DNA of 26,402 nucleotides, taken from positions 1 to 26,402 of the forward strand of contig PXAU01000299.1 of the NCBI GenBank assembly GCA_003567075.1, read 5' to 3'. Numbering within the stretch: the first letter of the stretch is position 1; each line of letters begins with the position of its first letter. Positions 1 to 8,585 of the stretch are shown here, one piece after another. The notes below the pieces were generated by a model that ran no database searches, had not been told where the DNA came from, and was given only the letters and a program-made list of their open reading frames with translations. Origin of the DNA: Trueperaceae bacterium. GTDB taxonomy: Bacteria; Deinococcota; Deinococci; Deinococcales; Trueperaceae. The translations under genes and the position numbers were made by a program.

Positions 1-13
1 GCCACGACGGCAG

Positions 14-66
14 TCGCACACGTCGAGGACGCCGCACCGTGCCCATGCAGCCGTTGACGTGTGCGA
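14..66. repeat. 11-bp perfect inverted repeat downstream of tRNA-Ala
   Basis: TCGCACACGTC at 14-24 is the exact reverse complement of GACGTGTGCGA at 56-66, separated by 31 bases. It lies 26 bases beyond the 3' end of the minus-strand tRNA-Ala. It could form a long-loop hairpin in the read-through transcript or be an operator for a dimeric regulator of a gene left of the window. There is no T-tract, so a simple intrinsic terminator is not clear. Nothing else is seen in bases 1-91. Confidence 0.45.
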
Positions 67-91
67 TGGAGGATCGCGGCGCGAAGGGGAG

Positions 92-167
92 TGGTGGAGC
101 CTGCGGGATTCGAACCCGCGACCTCTCGCTTGCAAAGCGAGCGCTCTCCCAGCTGAGCTAAGGCCCC
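92..167 (-). tRNA. tRNA-Ala (anticodon TGC)
   Basis: The minus strand folds as a complete 76-nt tRNA. The acceptor stem GGGGCCT pairs with AGGCTCC (one G-U pair). It has a D-arm with AGCTCAGCTGGGAGAGC, an anticodon stem CTCGC/GCGAG around the loop TTTGCAA (anticodon TGC), and a T-arm with GGTTCGAATCC. Discriminator A and a genomically encoded CCA lie at 92-95. It stands alone downstream of the PIN-TRAM gene on the same strand, but has its own promoter. Confidence 0.97.
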
Positions 168-185
168 GCGCACCGCGCCGTTGGC

Positions 186-214
186 AGCGTACGCGTCGCC
201 CAGCGCGGCGTCAA
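186..214 (-). promoter_or_regulatory. Predicted sigma-70-type promoter of tRNA-Ala
   Basis: On the minus strand a -35 box TTGACG (209-214) and a -10 box TACGCT (186-191) are separated by exactly 17 bp. This puts transcription start near 179, about 12 bases before the tRNA 5' end. The -35 box overlaps the TGA stop codon of the upstream PIN-TRAM gene, so the tRNA could also be read through from that operon. Confidence 0.6.
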
Positions 215-1362
215 GCGCCGGTGGCACGGACGGCGTGGTCTGCCTCGTCGTCGCTGCCCAGGCGGGCGAACAGCATCCGTCCCATGTTGGTCTGCAGGCT
301 CGACGTGACCTGCGCGTCGACGGTGCGGCCGACCATGTCGGCCGCGTCCTCGACCACGACCATCGTCCCGTCCTCGAGGTAGGCGAGCCCCTGGCCGGCC
401 TCGCGGCCGACCTTGGCGATCGTCAACGACAGCCGCTCGCCCGGCAGGAACGCGGCCTTCAGGGCGTTCGCGAGTTGGTTCAGGTTCAGCACGCGCACGC
501 CTTGTAGGGCCGCGACCCGGTTGAGGTTGTAGTCGGTGGTGACGAGGTCGGCGCGGCGCCGCAGGCACACCTGGATCAGGCGCTCGTCCACCGCGCCGGT
601 GTCGCCCTCGTCACGGATCACCTCGGTCGGCACGTGGGCCTGCTGCACCAGGCGGTCGAGCACCTCGAGGCCGCGGCGTCCGCGTTGGCGCCGCAGCGGA
701 TCGTCGGCGTCAGCGATGCGCTGCAGCTCGGCCAGCACGAACTGCGGCACCAGCAGCTGCCCGTCGAGGAAGTTCGCCTCCACCACGTCGACCAGGCGTC
801 CGTCGATGATGGCCGAGGTGTCGACGACCTTCTCCTGGGCGGTGCCAGCCTGAGCGTCGTCGCCGTTCGCCCCCAGCACCCGGCTGACGCTGAAGTAGTG
901 GCGGTTGGTCACGAAGAACCACGACACCGCGGTGACGAGCACCACCGCGATCAACAGCGACCAGTACCAGGTGAAGCCCGGCACGCCAGCCAGCACGTTG
1001 TTGAGCAGCACGGTCACCAGCAAGGCGAGGGTGGCACCGATGCCGGCAGCGAGCACCACGTCCGGCGGTGCGGCGGCCGCGCGTTGGAGCAGGCGCTCGA
1101 GGTGCCGCCCCCAGCGTTCGGCGATGCGCCCGCTGACCAGGTAGCCGATCAGGAGCCCCAGCACGCTCATGTACAGCAGCGTGTTGGGTCCCGTGAGCCA
1201 ACCGAGGTCGAGCCACCAACTGCCCCAGCCCAAGCCGAGCACGGCGCCCACGGCCGAGAGCGGGACCCGGATGATGAGACCGGTCAGGGAGGGGCTGCGA
1301 TGGTCCGCCGACGGCGCGCGCGTGGCCCGGTCGCTGCCGTCGCTCGAGCGCTCGCGGCTCAC
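211..1362 (-). CDS. Membrane PIN-TRAM domain protein (YacL-like)
   Basis: Predicted integral membrane protein of 383 residues. About four hydrophobic segments fill residues 25-155. A PIN nuclease-fold domain follows at about 178-300, beginning VVDTSAIIDGR with its conserved acidic residues, and a C-terminal TRAM domain lies at about 305-370. PIN-TRAM proteins of this YacL/TTHA0540 type are thought to act on RNA; the substrate is unknown. I chose the GTG at 1360-1362 because it overlaps the radA TGA (GTGA, translational coupling) and has a G-rich ribosome-binding stretch upstream. An in-frame GTG at 1374 would add four residues. It is the last protein gene of the clpC-radA-PIN series, an order resembling the Firmicutes ctsR-mcsAB-clpC-radA-disA-yacL cluster. 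Family assignment is firm; biological role is not. Confidence 0.9.
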   Translation of the reverse strand: MSRERSSDGSDRATRAPSADHRSPSLTGLIIRVPLSAVGAVLGLGWGSWWLDLGWLTGPNTLLYMSVLGLLIGYLVSGRIAERWGRHLERLLQRAAAAPPDVVLAAGIGATLALLVTVLLNNVLAGVPGFTWYWSLLIAVVLVTAVSWFFVTNRHYFSVSRVLGANGDDAQAGTAQEKVVDTSAIIDGRLVDVVEANFLDGQLLVPQFVLAELQRIADADDPLRRQRGRRGLEVLDRLVQQAHVPTEVIRDEGDTGAVDERLIQVCLRRRADLVTTDYNLNRVAALQGVRVLNLNQLANALKAAFLPGERLSLTIAKVGREAGQGLAYLEDGTMVVVEDAADMVGRTVDAQVTSSLQTNMGRMLFARLGSDDEADHAVRATGA

Positions 1363-2699
1363 GCCGCCCCCCACAGGGCATCGAGGGCGGCGCGCACGGT
1401 CCGGACCGCGACGTGCTGATCGCTATCGCTGGCGCTGCCGCCGCGCTGCGGCGGGCCGATCAGGCGCGGGTGCTCGGCACGCGACGCCTCGCGCGCGCGC
1501 CGCTCGAACTGCGCCACCTGCCGCAACTCGCCTGCCAGGCCGACCTCGCCGACCATGGCGGTCGCGTCAGGCACGGTGCGGTTCGTGACGGCCGACACGA
1601 CCGCGACCGCCACCGCCAGGTCGGCGCCGGGATCGGTCACGCGCAGCCCGCCTGCGACGTTCACGTAGACGTCCAGGCCCTCGAGCGGCAGCCCCAAGCG
1701 GCGCTCGAGCACGGCCAGCACCACGTCGACGCGGCGCGTGTCGAGGCCCTGCACGACCCGACGCGGGCTGGGGTAGGGGCTCTTGGAGGCCAAGGCCTGC
1801 ACTTCCACCAGCATCGGCCGCTGGCCCTCGAGCACCGCCGCGACCACCGATCCTGGCACGCCCAGCGGCCGCTCCGCCAGGAAGGCGGCGCTCGGGTTGG
1901 CCACCGGGCGGAGGCCGTCGGCGGCCATCTCGAACACGCCCACCTCGCCGGTGGGACCGAAGCGGTTCTTGAGGGAGCGCAGCACCCGCAGGCCGGCGGC
2001 GGACTCGAGCGCGAAGGTGGCGTCGACGACGTGCTCGATCAGCTTGGGGCCGGCGATCGCGCCGTGCTTCGTGACGTGCCCGATCAGCACGAGCGTGGCC
2101 CCGGACTCCTTCGCCGCTCGCGTGAGCAGGGCGGTGGCGTCGCGCACCATGCTGGGCGAACCCGCAGCTGGCCCGTCCTCGCTGGCGAGGGTCTGTATCG
2201 AGTCGACGATCGCCAGCGCGGGCGCAGCGGCGCGCAGGTACGCGGCCAGGCGGGAGGCGTCGGTCTCGCGCGTGACGCGGAGGTAGGCGCCGATGCCGAG
2301 GCGGCCGGCGCGCAGCTTGACCTGGCCGGGCGACTCCTCGCCCGCCACGTAGATGGTGCTCCGGCCGGCACCGGCCGAGGCGTCGGCGAGTTGCAGCAGC
2401 AGCGTCGACTTGCCGACACCGGGCTCGCCTGCGAGCAGCAGCGCGCTGCCGGCCACCCAGCCGCCGCCCAGGACCCGGTCGACCTCGCTCGATCCGCTCG
2501 AGACGCGCTCGAGCTGGAGCGCATCGACGTCCTCGAGCGCCAGTTCGTGCAGCGGTTCGCTCGGCGCGCCCGCAGGTGGCGCGGGCGTGGCCTGGGCCTC
2601 GAGCGAGCCCCAGCTGCCGCAGCGCGGGCAGCGCCCCAACGGCGCTGGCGAGCGCGCCCCGCACTCGCGACAGGCGTACGCGCGACTCACCTTCGCCAC
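1359..2699 (-). CDS. radA: DNA repair protein RadA (Sms)
   Basis: RadA is a hexameric RecA-like ATPase that drives branch migration and D-loop extension during recombinational repair. All three family parts are present in 446 residues. There is an N-terminal zinc finger with Cys10, Cys13, Cys24 and Cys27. The RecA-like core has Walker A GEPGVGKST (91-99), a Walker B strand ending in IVDSIQT, and the RadA signature KNRFG (244-248). A C-terminal Lon-protease-like domain without protease function covers about 275-430. The start is a GTG at 2697-2699 preceded by AGGGGGG. A 97-base gap separates it from clpC upstream, and its stop overlaps the PIN-TRAM start. The length is typical of the family. 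Confidence 0.96.
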   Translation of the reverse strand: MAKVSRAYACRECGARSPAPLGRCPRCGSWGSLEAQATPAPPAGAPSEPLHELALEDVDALQLERVSSGSSEVDRVLGGGWVAGSALLLAGEPGVGKSTLLLQLADASAGAGRSTIYVAGEESPGQVKLRAGRLGIGAYLRVTRETDASRLAAYLRAAAPALAIVDSIQTLASEDGPAAGSPSMVRDATALLTRAAKESGATLVLIGHVTKHGAIAGPKLIEHVVDATFALESAAGLRVLRSLKNRFGPTGEVGVFEMAADGLRPVANPSAAFLAERPLGVPGSVVAAVLEGQRPMLVEVQALASKSPYPSPRRVVQGLDTRRVDVVLAVLERRLGLPLEGLDVYVNVAGGLRVTDPGADLAVAVAVVSAVTNRTVPDATAMVGEVGLAGELRQVAQFERRAREASRAEHPRLIGPPQRGGSASDSDQHVAVRTVRAALDALWGAA

Positions 2700-2796
2700 G
2701 GCACCCCCCTCGACATGCGTGCGGGCGACCTCGCGGCCGTGGCCGGCTCCATGCGCGCCAGCATAGCCTCCGGGGATGCCTCGTGGGACGCCCGCG

Positions 2797-5004
2797 TCAA
2801 GCGATCGGGACGGGTCGGGCGAACACGACCTTGCCGTCGTCGACGGTCACCAGGATGGGCTCGTCGCCTCCGCGCTCGAGCAGTTCGAGCGACAGCGGGT
2901 CCTCGACGTACTCGCGCAGGACCGCCCGGAGCGGGCGCGCGCTCTCACCGGCCGGCAGGCGCTCGACCAGGAACGCCGCCACCTCGGGACCGAAGCTGAT
3001 ATCCACCTCGCGGCTGGCCAGCTCGACCCGGATGTCCTCGAGCATCTGGTTGGTGATGTGCACGATGGCGGCCTTGTCGAACCGCTCGAAAGCGATCACC
3101 TCGTCGAGGCGGTCGAGGAACTCGGGTGCGAAGAGCGACTTGAGCGGCGTGTCGACGTCGCGTTGCTCGCTCGGTTGGAAGCCGACCCCGGGGCCGCGGT
3201 TGAAGCCGGTGTTGGAGGTCATGATCAGGATGACGCGGCGGAAGTCGACCGTGCGGCCCAGGCCGTCGGTGAGGCGACCGTCGTCGAGAACCTGCAAGAA
3301 GGTGTTGTAGATGTCTGGATGGGCCTTCTCGATCTCGTCGAGGAGGACCACCGTGAACGGTTGGCGCCGCACCGCCTCGGTCAGGCGGCCGCCCTGCTCG
3401 TGGCCGACGTAGCCCGGCGGCGCGCCGATCAGCTTGCTGATGGTGTGCGCCTCCTGGTACTCCGACATGTCGAGCCGAACCAGCGCCCGCTCGCTGCCGA
3501 ACAGCTCCAGCGCCAACTGCTTGGCGAGGAAGGTCTTGCCCACGCCGGACGGGCCGACGAACAGGAACGAGGCGGAGACGCGCGTGCGCCCGCCGAGGCC
3601 CACCCGGGCCCGGCGCAAGGCAGCGGCCAGGGCCCGGATGGCCTTGTCCTGGCCGACCACCGCACGCCGCAGGTTCTCCTCGATGTGCGCCAGCTTCTCG
3701 GCGTCCTGATCGTCGACGTACACCCCACCCCAACTGTTCACCACCGCTTCGACGTCTTCGCGCGACACGATCGGGGTGCCGTCGGCGCCCTCCACCACGG
3801 GGAAACCGAGCGACTTGTTCAGGCGGGTGCGCGAGGCGGCCTCGTCGATCAGATCGATGGCCTTGTCGGGGAAGTTCCGGCCCGGCAGGCTGCGCTCGCC
3901 GAAGCGCACGGACAACTCCAGGATCGCTTCGGGAATCACCACGCCGTGGTGCGACTCGTACTTCTCGCGCAGCCCGTGAAGGATCTCGAGCGATTCCTCC
4001 GGACTGGGCTCGAGTACGATCACCGGTTGGAAACGGCGCTCCAAGGCCGCGTCCTTCTCGACGTAGCGGTGGTACTCGCCGGTGGTGGTGGCGCCGATCA
4101 CCTGCACTTCGCCGCGCGAGAGCGGCGGCTTGAGGATGTTCGCCGCGTCCAGCGTTCCCTCGGCGCCACCCGCACCGACCAGGGGGTGGAGCTCGTCGAT
4201 GAAGGCCACCACCTTGGCCGCGCGCAACTCCTCGATCACCTGCCGCAGCCGCTCCTCGAACTCGCCCCGGTACTTGGTGCCGGCGACGATGTTGGAGAGG
4301 TCGATCGAGAGGACGCGAACGTCAGCCAGGTTCGGTGGCACGCGCCCGTCCACGATCGACTGCGCCAAGCCCTCGACGATGGCCGTCTTGCCGACCCCCG
4401 GCTCGCCGATCAGGACGGGATTGTTCTTGTTCCGCCGCGAGAGGATCTGGATCACCCGGCGGATCTCCTCGGTGCGGCCGATGACCGGGTCGAGCTTGCC
4501 GTCGCGGGCATCCTTGGTGAGGTCGCGCGCGTACTCGTCCAGGAACGGTGTGTTGACCGTCTCCTGGGCTTGCTTCGGGTCCGAGGCCGCCAGCACCCGC
4601 CAACGGACGGTGTCGACGTCGCGGGTCAACTGCTGCAGGATGCGGTAGGCGACGCCGTCACCCTCGCGGATGATGCCGAGCAGGATGTGCTCGGTGGCGA
4701 TGACGTTGCTTCCCAGGCTGCGCGCTTCGCTGCCGGCGAGCTCCATCACACGCCGCGCCCGTGGCGTGATGGCGGCGGTCTCGTTGCGTGGCAGGCCGTC
4801 GCCGCGCCCAACCATCTCCTCGACCTGGCGACGGAACCCATCGAGGCTGGCCCCGAACTCGACCAGCACCTTCGAGGCGTTGCCCCCTTCGCGCATCAAC
4901 CCCAGCAGCAGGTGCTCCGGCCCGATCATGGCGTGGCCCAGCTTCGAGCCTTCCTCGCGGGCGAAGTGGAAGACGAGGCGGGCGCGGTCGTCGTAGCGGT
5001 TCAT
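2797..5004 (-). CDS. clpC: ATP-dependent Clp protease ATPase subunit, ClpC-like
   Basis: Hsp100/Clp unfoldase that feeds substrates to the ClpP peptidase. In 735 residues I see two N-terminal Clp-N repeats (1-70 and 75-145), AAA domain 1 with Walker A GEPGVGKT (200-207) and Walker B VAFIDE (266-271), and AAA domain 2 with GPSGVGKT (484-491) and LLDEIE (554-559). A VGF tripeptide (607-609) sits where ClpP-docking (I/L/V)GF loops lie, and a sensor-2 ARPLR motif is near the C-terminus. The coiled-coil M (UVR) domain of Firmicutes ClpC is absent: only about 17 residues separate SRTRL (391-395) from IVSREDV (412-418). The ATG at 5002-5004 has a GAAGG ribosome-binding site. No ctsR, mcsA or mcsB neighbour is present, and no heat-shock operator was recognised upstream. 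Confidence 0.94.
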   Translation of the reverse strand: MNRYDDRARLVFHFAREEGSKLGHAMIGPEHLLLGLMREGGNASKVLVEFGASLDGFRRQVEEMVGRGDGLPRNETAAITPRARRVMELAGSEARSLGSNVIATEHILLGIIREGDGVAYRILQQLTRDVDTVRWRVLAASDPKQAQETVNTPFLDEYARDLTKDARDGKLDPVIGRTEEIRRVIQILSRRNKNNPVLIGEPGVGKTAIVEGLAQSIVDGRVPPNLADVRVLSIDLSNIVAGTKYRGEFEERLRQVIEELRAAKVVAFIDELHPLVGAGGAEGTLDAANILKPPLSRGEVQVIGATTTGEYHRYVEKDAALERRFQPVIVLEPSPEESLEILHGLREKYESHHGVVIPEAILELSVRFGERSLPGRNFPDKAIDLIDEAASRTRLNKSLGFPVVEGADGTPIVSREDVEAVVNSWGGVYVDDQDAEKLAHIEENLRRAVVGQDKAIRALAAALRRARVGLGGRTRVSASFLFVGPSGVGKTFLAKQLALELFGSERALVRLDMSEYQEAHTISKLIGAPPGYVGHEQGGRLTEAVRRQPFTVVLLDEIEKAHPDIYNTFLQVLDDGRLTDGLGRTVDFRRVILIMTSNTGFNRGPGVGFQPSEQRDVDTPLKSLFAPEFLDRLDEVIAFERFDKAAIVHITNQMLEDIRVELASREVDISFGPEVAAFLVERLPAGESARPLRAVLREYVEDPLSLELLERGGDEPILVTVDDGKVVFARPVPIA

Positions 5005-5110
5005 CGCGATGCCTTCGACCGCCGCTGGCTGCGGCCGGCCCCGCCTCCCGCCCCCGGGGGGTAGGCGTGAATAACGTCTGGAACGGGCTTCGTGATGATC
5101 GGCCGCATGG

Positions 5111-5119
5111 TGCTATAGT
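5111..5119 (+). promoter_or_regulatory. Candidate extended -10 promoter for glyQS
   Basis: TGCTATAGT matches an extended -10 element (TGnTATAAT-like), giving a start near 5126 and a leader of about 90 bases before glyQ. The -35 match is poor (TTCGTG at 5089-5094, 19-bp spacing). The core CTATAG is palindromic, so the minus strand reads TACTAT and could serve clpC. The leader holds no recognisable T-box, riboswitch or attenuator. Confidence 0.4.
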
Positions 5120-5214
5120 ACGCGGTTGACGGTGAACTGGGTAGGGGATGCGTAACAGTTCCGTCCAGCACGCGCGCCCGCGCCTCGGCGCCGCCCACCC
5201 CTGGGAGGACCCCC

Positions 5215-6083
<869 letters not shown>

Positions 6084-6087
<4 letters not shown>

Positions 6088-8216
6088 TGCCGACGCTGTT
6101 GTTCGAGATCGGGACCGAGGAACTTCCGAGCTGGTACGTCGCGCAGGTCGAGACGGCCCTGCCGGCGCTGATGGGTCAGCGCCTGGCGTCGGCCGGCATA
6201 CGCCACGGTGCGCTGCGGTCGTTCGCCACGCCCCGTCGCTTGGCCGTGCTGGTGTTCGACGTGGGGAGCCGCAGCGCGCAGCGTGAGGAGGTGCGGCGTG
6301 GTCCTGCCGCCAGTGCCGCCTTCGACGAAGGCGGCACGCCCACCAAGGCCGCGATCGGCTTCGCTCGCGCCAGCGGCGTCGAACCGTCGGCGTTGCGCGT
6401 CGAAGAGACGGAGCGCGGCAGCTACGTCTTCGCGCGTCGTGAGGTGGGAGGGGAGGACGTCGCCGAGCTGCTGCCGGCGTTGCTCGCGGGCGTGGTGCGC
6501 GATCTGCCAGCGCCGCGAAAGATGCGCTGGGGGTCGCACGATCTCGCCTTCGTGCGCCCGCTCGCTTGGTTGGTCGCGCTCCTCGACGACCAGGTCCTGC
6601 CGCTCAGCCTGACCGGTCTCGAGGCGGGTCGCGCCACCCGCGGGCATCGCTTCCTGCATCCGCACGCCGTCGAGTTGCAGCACGCGCTCGACTACCCCGA
6701 CGCGCTCGCGGCCGCCGATGTCGTCGCCGACCGCGCCGTGCGGCGCGAGGCGGTGATCGATGCTGCCTGCGCGGCGGCGGCCGCGGCAGGGCTCGAGCTC
6801 CAGCGCGACGCCCTGCTCGAGGCCGAGGTGACCGATCTGGTGGAATCGCCCAGCGCCATCCTCGGCAGCTTCGACGCGGCGTTCCTGGATCTGCCCGAGG
6901 CCGTGCTCTCGACGGTGATGATCCACCACCAACGCTTCTTCCCGACCCGCCGCGACAACGGAGGTCTGGCGAACGCGTTCGTTGCGATCTCGAACAACCG
7001 CGTGCCGGACGACTCGGTGGTCCGCGCGGGCTACGAGCAGGTGCTGCGCGGCCGGCTCGACGACGCGCGCTTCTTCTGGGACGCCGACCGGCGCGAGACG
7101 CTCGCGCAGCACGCCTGGGCCCTGGCGGGCATCGCCTTCCACAAGGAGCTCGGCTCCATGGCCGACAAGGTGGCTCGCGTGGCCAAGGCCACCCGCCGGC
7201 TGGCCGACCTGCTCGGTGCCAGCAAGGAGGAGGCCGCTACGCTCAAGCAGGCGCTGCCGCTGTTCCGGGCCGATCTCGCCACGCAGATGGTCTACGAGCT
7301 GCCCGAGTTGGAGGGGACGATGGGGTGCGCCTTCGCGCGGGCGGAGGGCTTGCCCGAGTCGGTGGCGGTCGCGTTGGAGGACGGCGTGCTGCCGCGCGGC
7401 CCCGGTGCCGGCCTGCCAACGACCCGCGTGGGCGCGCTGTTGTCGGTGGCGGACCGCCTCGACACGGTGGTGGGGTTCTTCGCCATCGGGCGCCGGCCGA
7501 GCGGCTCGGCCGACCCGTTCGGGGTGCGGCGCGCCTCGCTCGGTGCGCTGCGCACGCTCACCTCGCAGGGCTGGCGGGTGCCGCTCAAGAAGGTGGTGGA
7601 GGCGGTCGCGGGCAGTTTCACGGCGCCGCTGGCAGAAGCCGAGGTCGTCGCTGCCGTCGAGGCCTACCTGTGGGATCGCGTGGCAGGCCTGTTGGCCGAC
7701 GAGGACCTACCGGCCATGGTCGTGCGGGCGGCCGTCCAAGGCTCGCGCTCCGTGATCGGTGCCGCGCGCCGCGCGCACCTGTTGCAAGCGCTGTTGTCGC
7801 TACCCGGTTTCGCCGATCTGCTCACGCTCCATAAGCGCGCCGCCAATCTCGCGAAGCAGGCCGACGCGGCGCTGAACGTGCGCCCGGGGCTGTTCCGCGA
7901 TCCCGTCGAGGCGCCCCTGCACGACGCCCTGCCGCAGGCGCGGCGCGGCGTCGAACGCCTGATGGCGAGTGCGCGTAAGCAGCTGGCTCCGTGGGACCTG
8001 GGGCGGGGACCCAATGCGACGCTGACCGACCTCGACGCGGCCGTGGCCGAGGTGGTGCGCTTGAAGGCGCCGCTGGATGCGTTCTTCGAGGGTGTCTTGG
8101 TGATGGTCGACGACGCCGAGGTCCGCGCCAACCGATTGGCGCTGTTGGCCGAGGTGGCCGAGGCGCTCTCCGATCTGGGCGCGCTGTCGCAGCTCGAGGC
8201 GGTGGCCGAGCGTTGA
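6084..8216 (+). CDS. glyS: Glycyl-tRNA synthetase beta subunit
   Basis: The beta subunit of tetrameric glycyl-tRNA synthetase binds tRNA-Gly. The 710-residue protein shows the hallmark start LLFEIGTEELPS, the blocks FATPRRLAV, KMRWG, TRGHRF and HHQRFFP, the RFFWDAD segment, an HD-like helical region around FHKELGSM, PFGVRRASLG, and a C-terminal DALR-type anticodon-binding domain (FFEGVLVM). Its length is close to the usual 690. Two consecutive ATG codons (6084 and 6087) are possible starts; the first overlaps the glyQ stop. A GC hairpin 58 bases beyond the stop may end this operon as well as the opposing tRNA-Leu. Confidence 0.98.
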
Positions 8217-8274
8217 GGTGTCGCCCTGACCGTCGCCGGCGAGGCCAGCGACGAGGCAGCCACAGGTACGAGCA

Positions 8275-8304
8275 AGCGCCCCGGGCTCGAAAGCCCGGGG
8301 CGCT
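8275..8304 (-). terminator. Hairpin terminator after tRNA-Leu (possibly bidirectional)
   Basis: A perfect 13-bp GC-rich stem (AGCGCCCCGGGCT paired with its complement, 8275-8287 and 8292-8304) closes on a 4-base loop. On the minus strand the loop reads TTCG, a stabilising tetraloop. It begins three bases after the tRNA-Leu CCA end. No strong T-tract follows on either strand, so termination is inferred from position and stability. The same hairpin lies downstream of glyS on the plus strand. Confidence 0.6.
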
Positions 8305-8307
8305 GGC

Positions 8308-8394
8308 TGGTGCCGAAGGTGGGACTTGAACCCACACGTCCTCGCGGACACACGACCCTGAATCGTGCGCGTCTACCAATTCCGCCACTTCGGC
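8308..8394 (-). tRNA. tRNA-Leu (anticodon CAG)
   Basis: The minus strand folds as an 87-nt class II tRNA. The acceptor GCCGAAG pairs with CTTCGGC. The D-arm contains GCGGAATTGGTAGACGC, the anticodon loop TTCAGGG gives anticodon CAG, and there is a long variable arm typical of leucine tRNAs. The T-arm has GGTTCAAGTCC, and the 3' end ACCA is encoded. It is a monocistronic unit between glyS and the M29 peptidase. Confidence 0.97.
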
Positions 8395-8474
8395 GCGGCG
8401 CCCGCTCAGGTGGCGGGTAGCGCGTGGCGCGGCCCTGGTAGCGCAGCCACCGTGCGCGCCTTGCGCAAGCATAG

Positions 8475-8504
8475 AGTCTAGCCGAACGTCAGCGCCTCGC
8501 GCAA
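8475..8504 (-). promoter_or_regulatory. Candidate promoter of tRNA-Leu
   Basis: On the minus strand TTGCGC (8499-8504) and TAGACT (8475-8480) lie 18 bp apart, about 80 bases before the tRNA 5' end. TAGACT is the same -10 hexamer seen before trpS and recO in this window. A second TATGCT-like hexamer lies just downstream. The rest of 8395-8585 holds only a 14-bp direct repeat (CGTGCTCGGGCGCG at 8545-8558 and 8561-8574). Confidence 0.4.
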
Positions 8505-8585
8505 GCCCCGGCGCAGCCACGGTCCAGCGCGCAAGGGCGAGCCGCGTGCTCGGGCGCGTTCGTGCTCGGGCGCGCCGCCTGCGGG

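Noticed and set aside
2760..2800. Promoter between clpC and radA (TTGACG at 2795-2800, TATGCT at 2760-2765 on the minus strand)
   Set aside because: The two boxes are 29 bp apart and neither has a proper partner. TATGCT alone might work, but the evidence is too thin to list.
2776..5064. Long plus-strand open frame opposite clpC (762 codons)
   Set aside because: A high-GC shadow of the clpC frame; rich in Asp/Val/Arg/His with no recognisable domain. The minus-strand ClpC is unmistakable.
5126..5131. TTGACG as the -35 of glyQ
   Set aside because: No acceptable -10 lies 16-18 bp downstream; TAACAG is 21 bp away. The extended -10 at 5111-5119 is a better candidate.
8545..8574. 14-bp direct repeat CGTGCTCGGGCGCG with 16-bp period
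   Set aside because: Only two copies in GC-rich intergenic DNA with no associated element; could be chance duplication. Mentioned only in the tRNA-Leu promoter entry.
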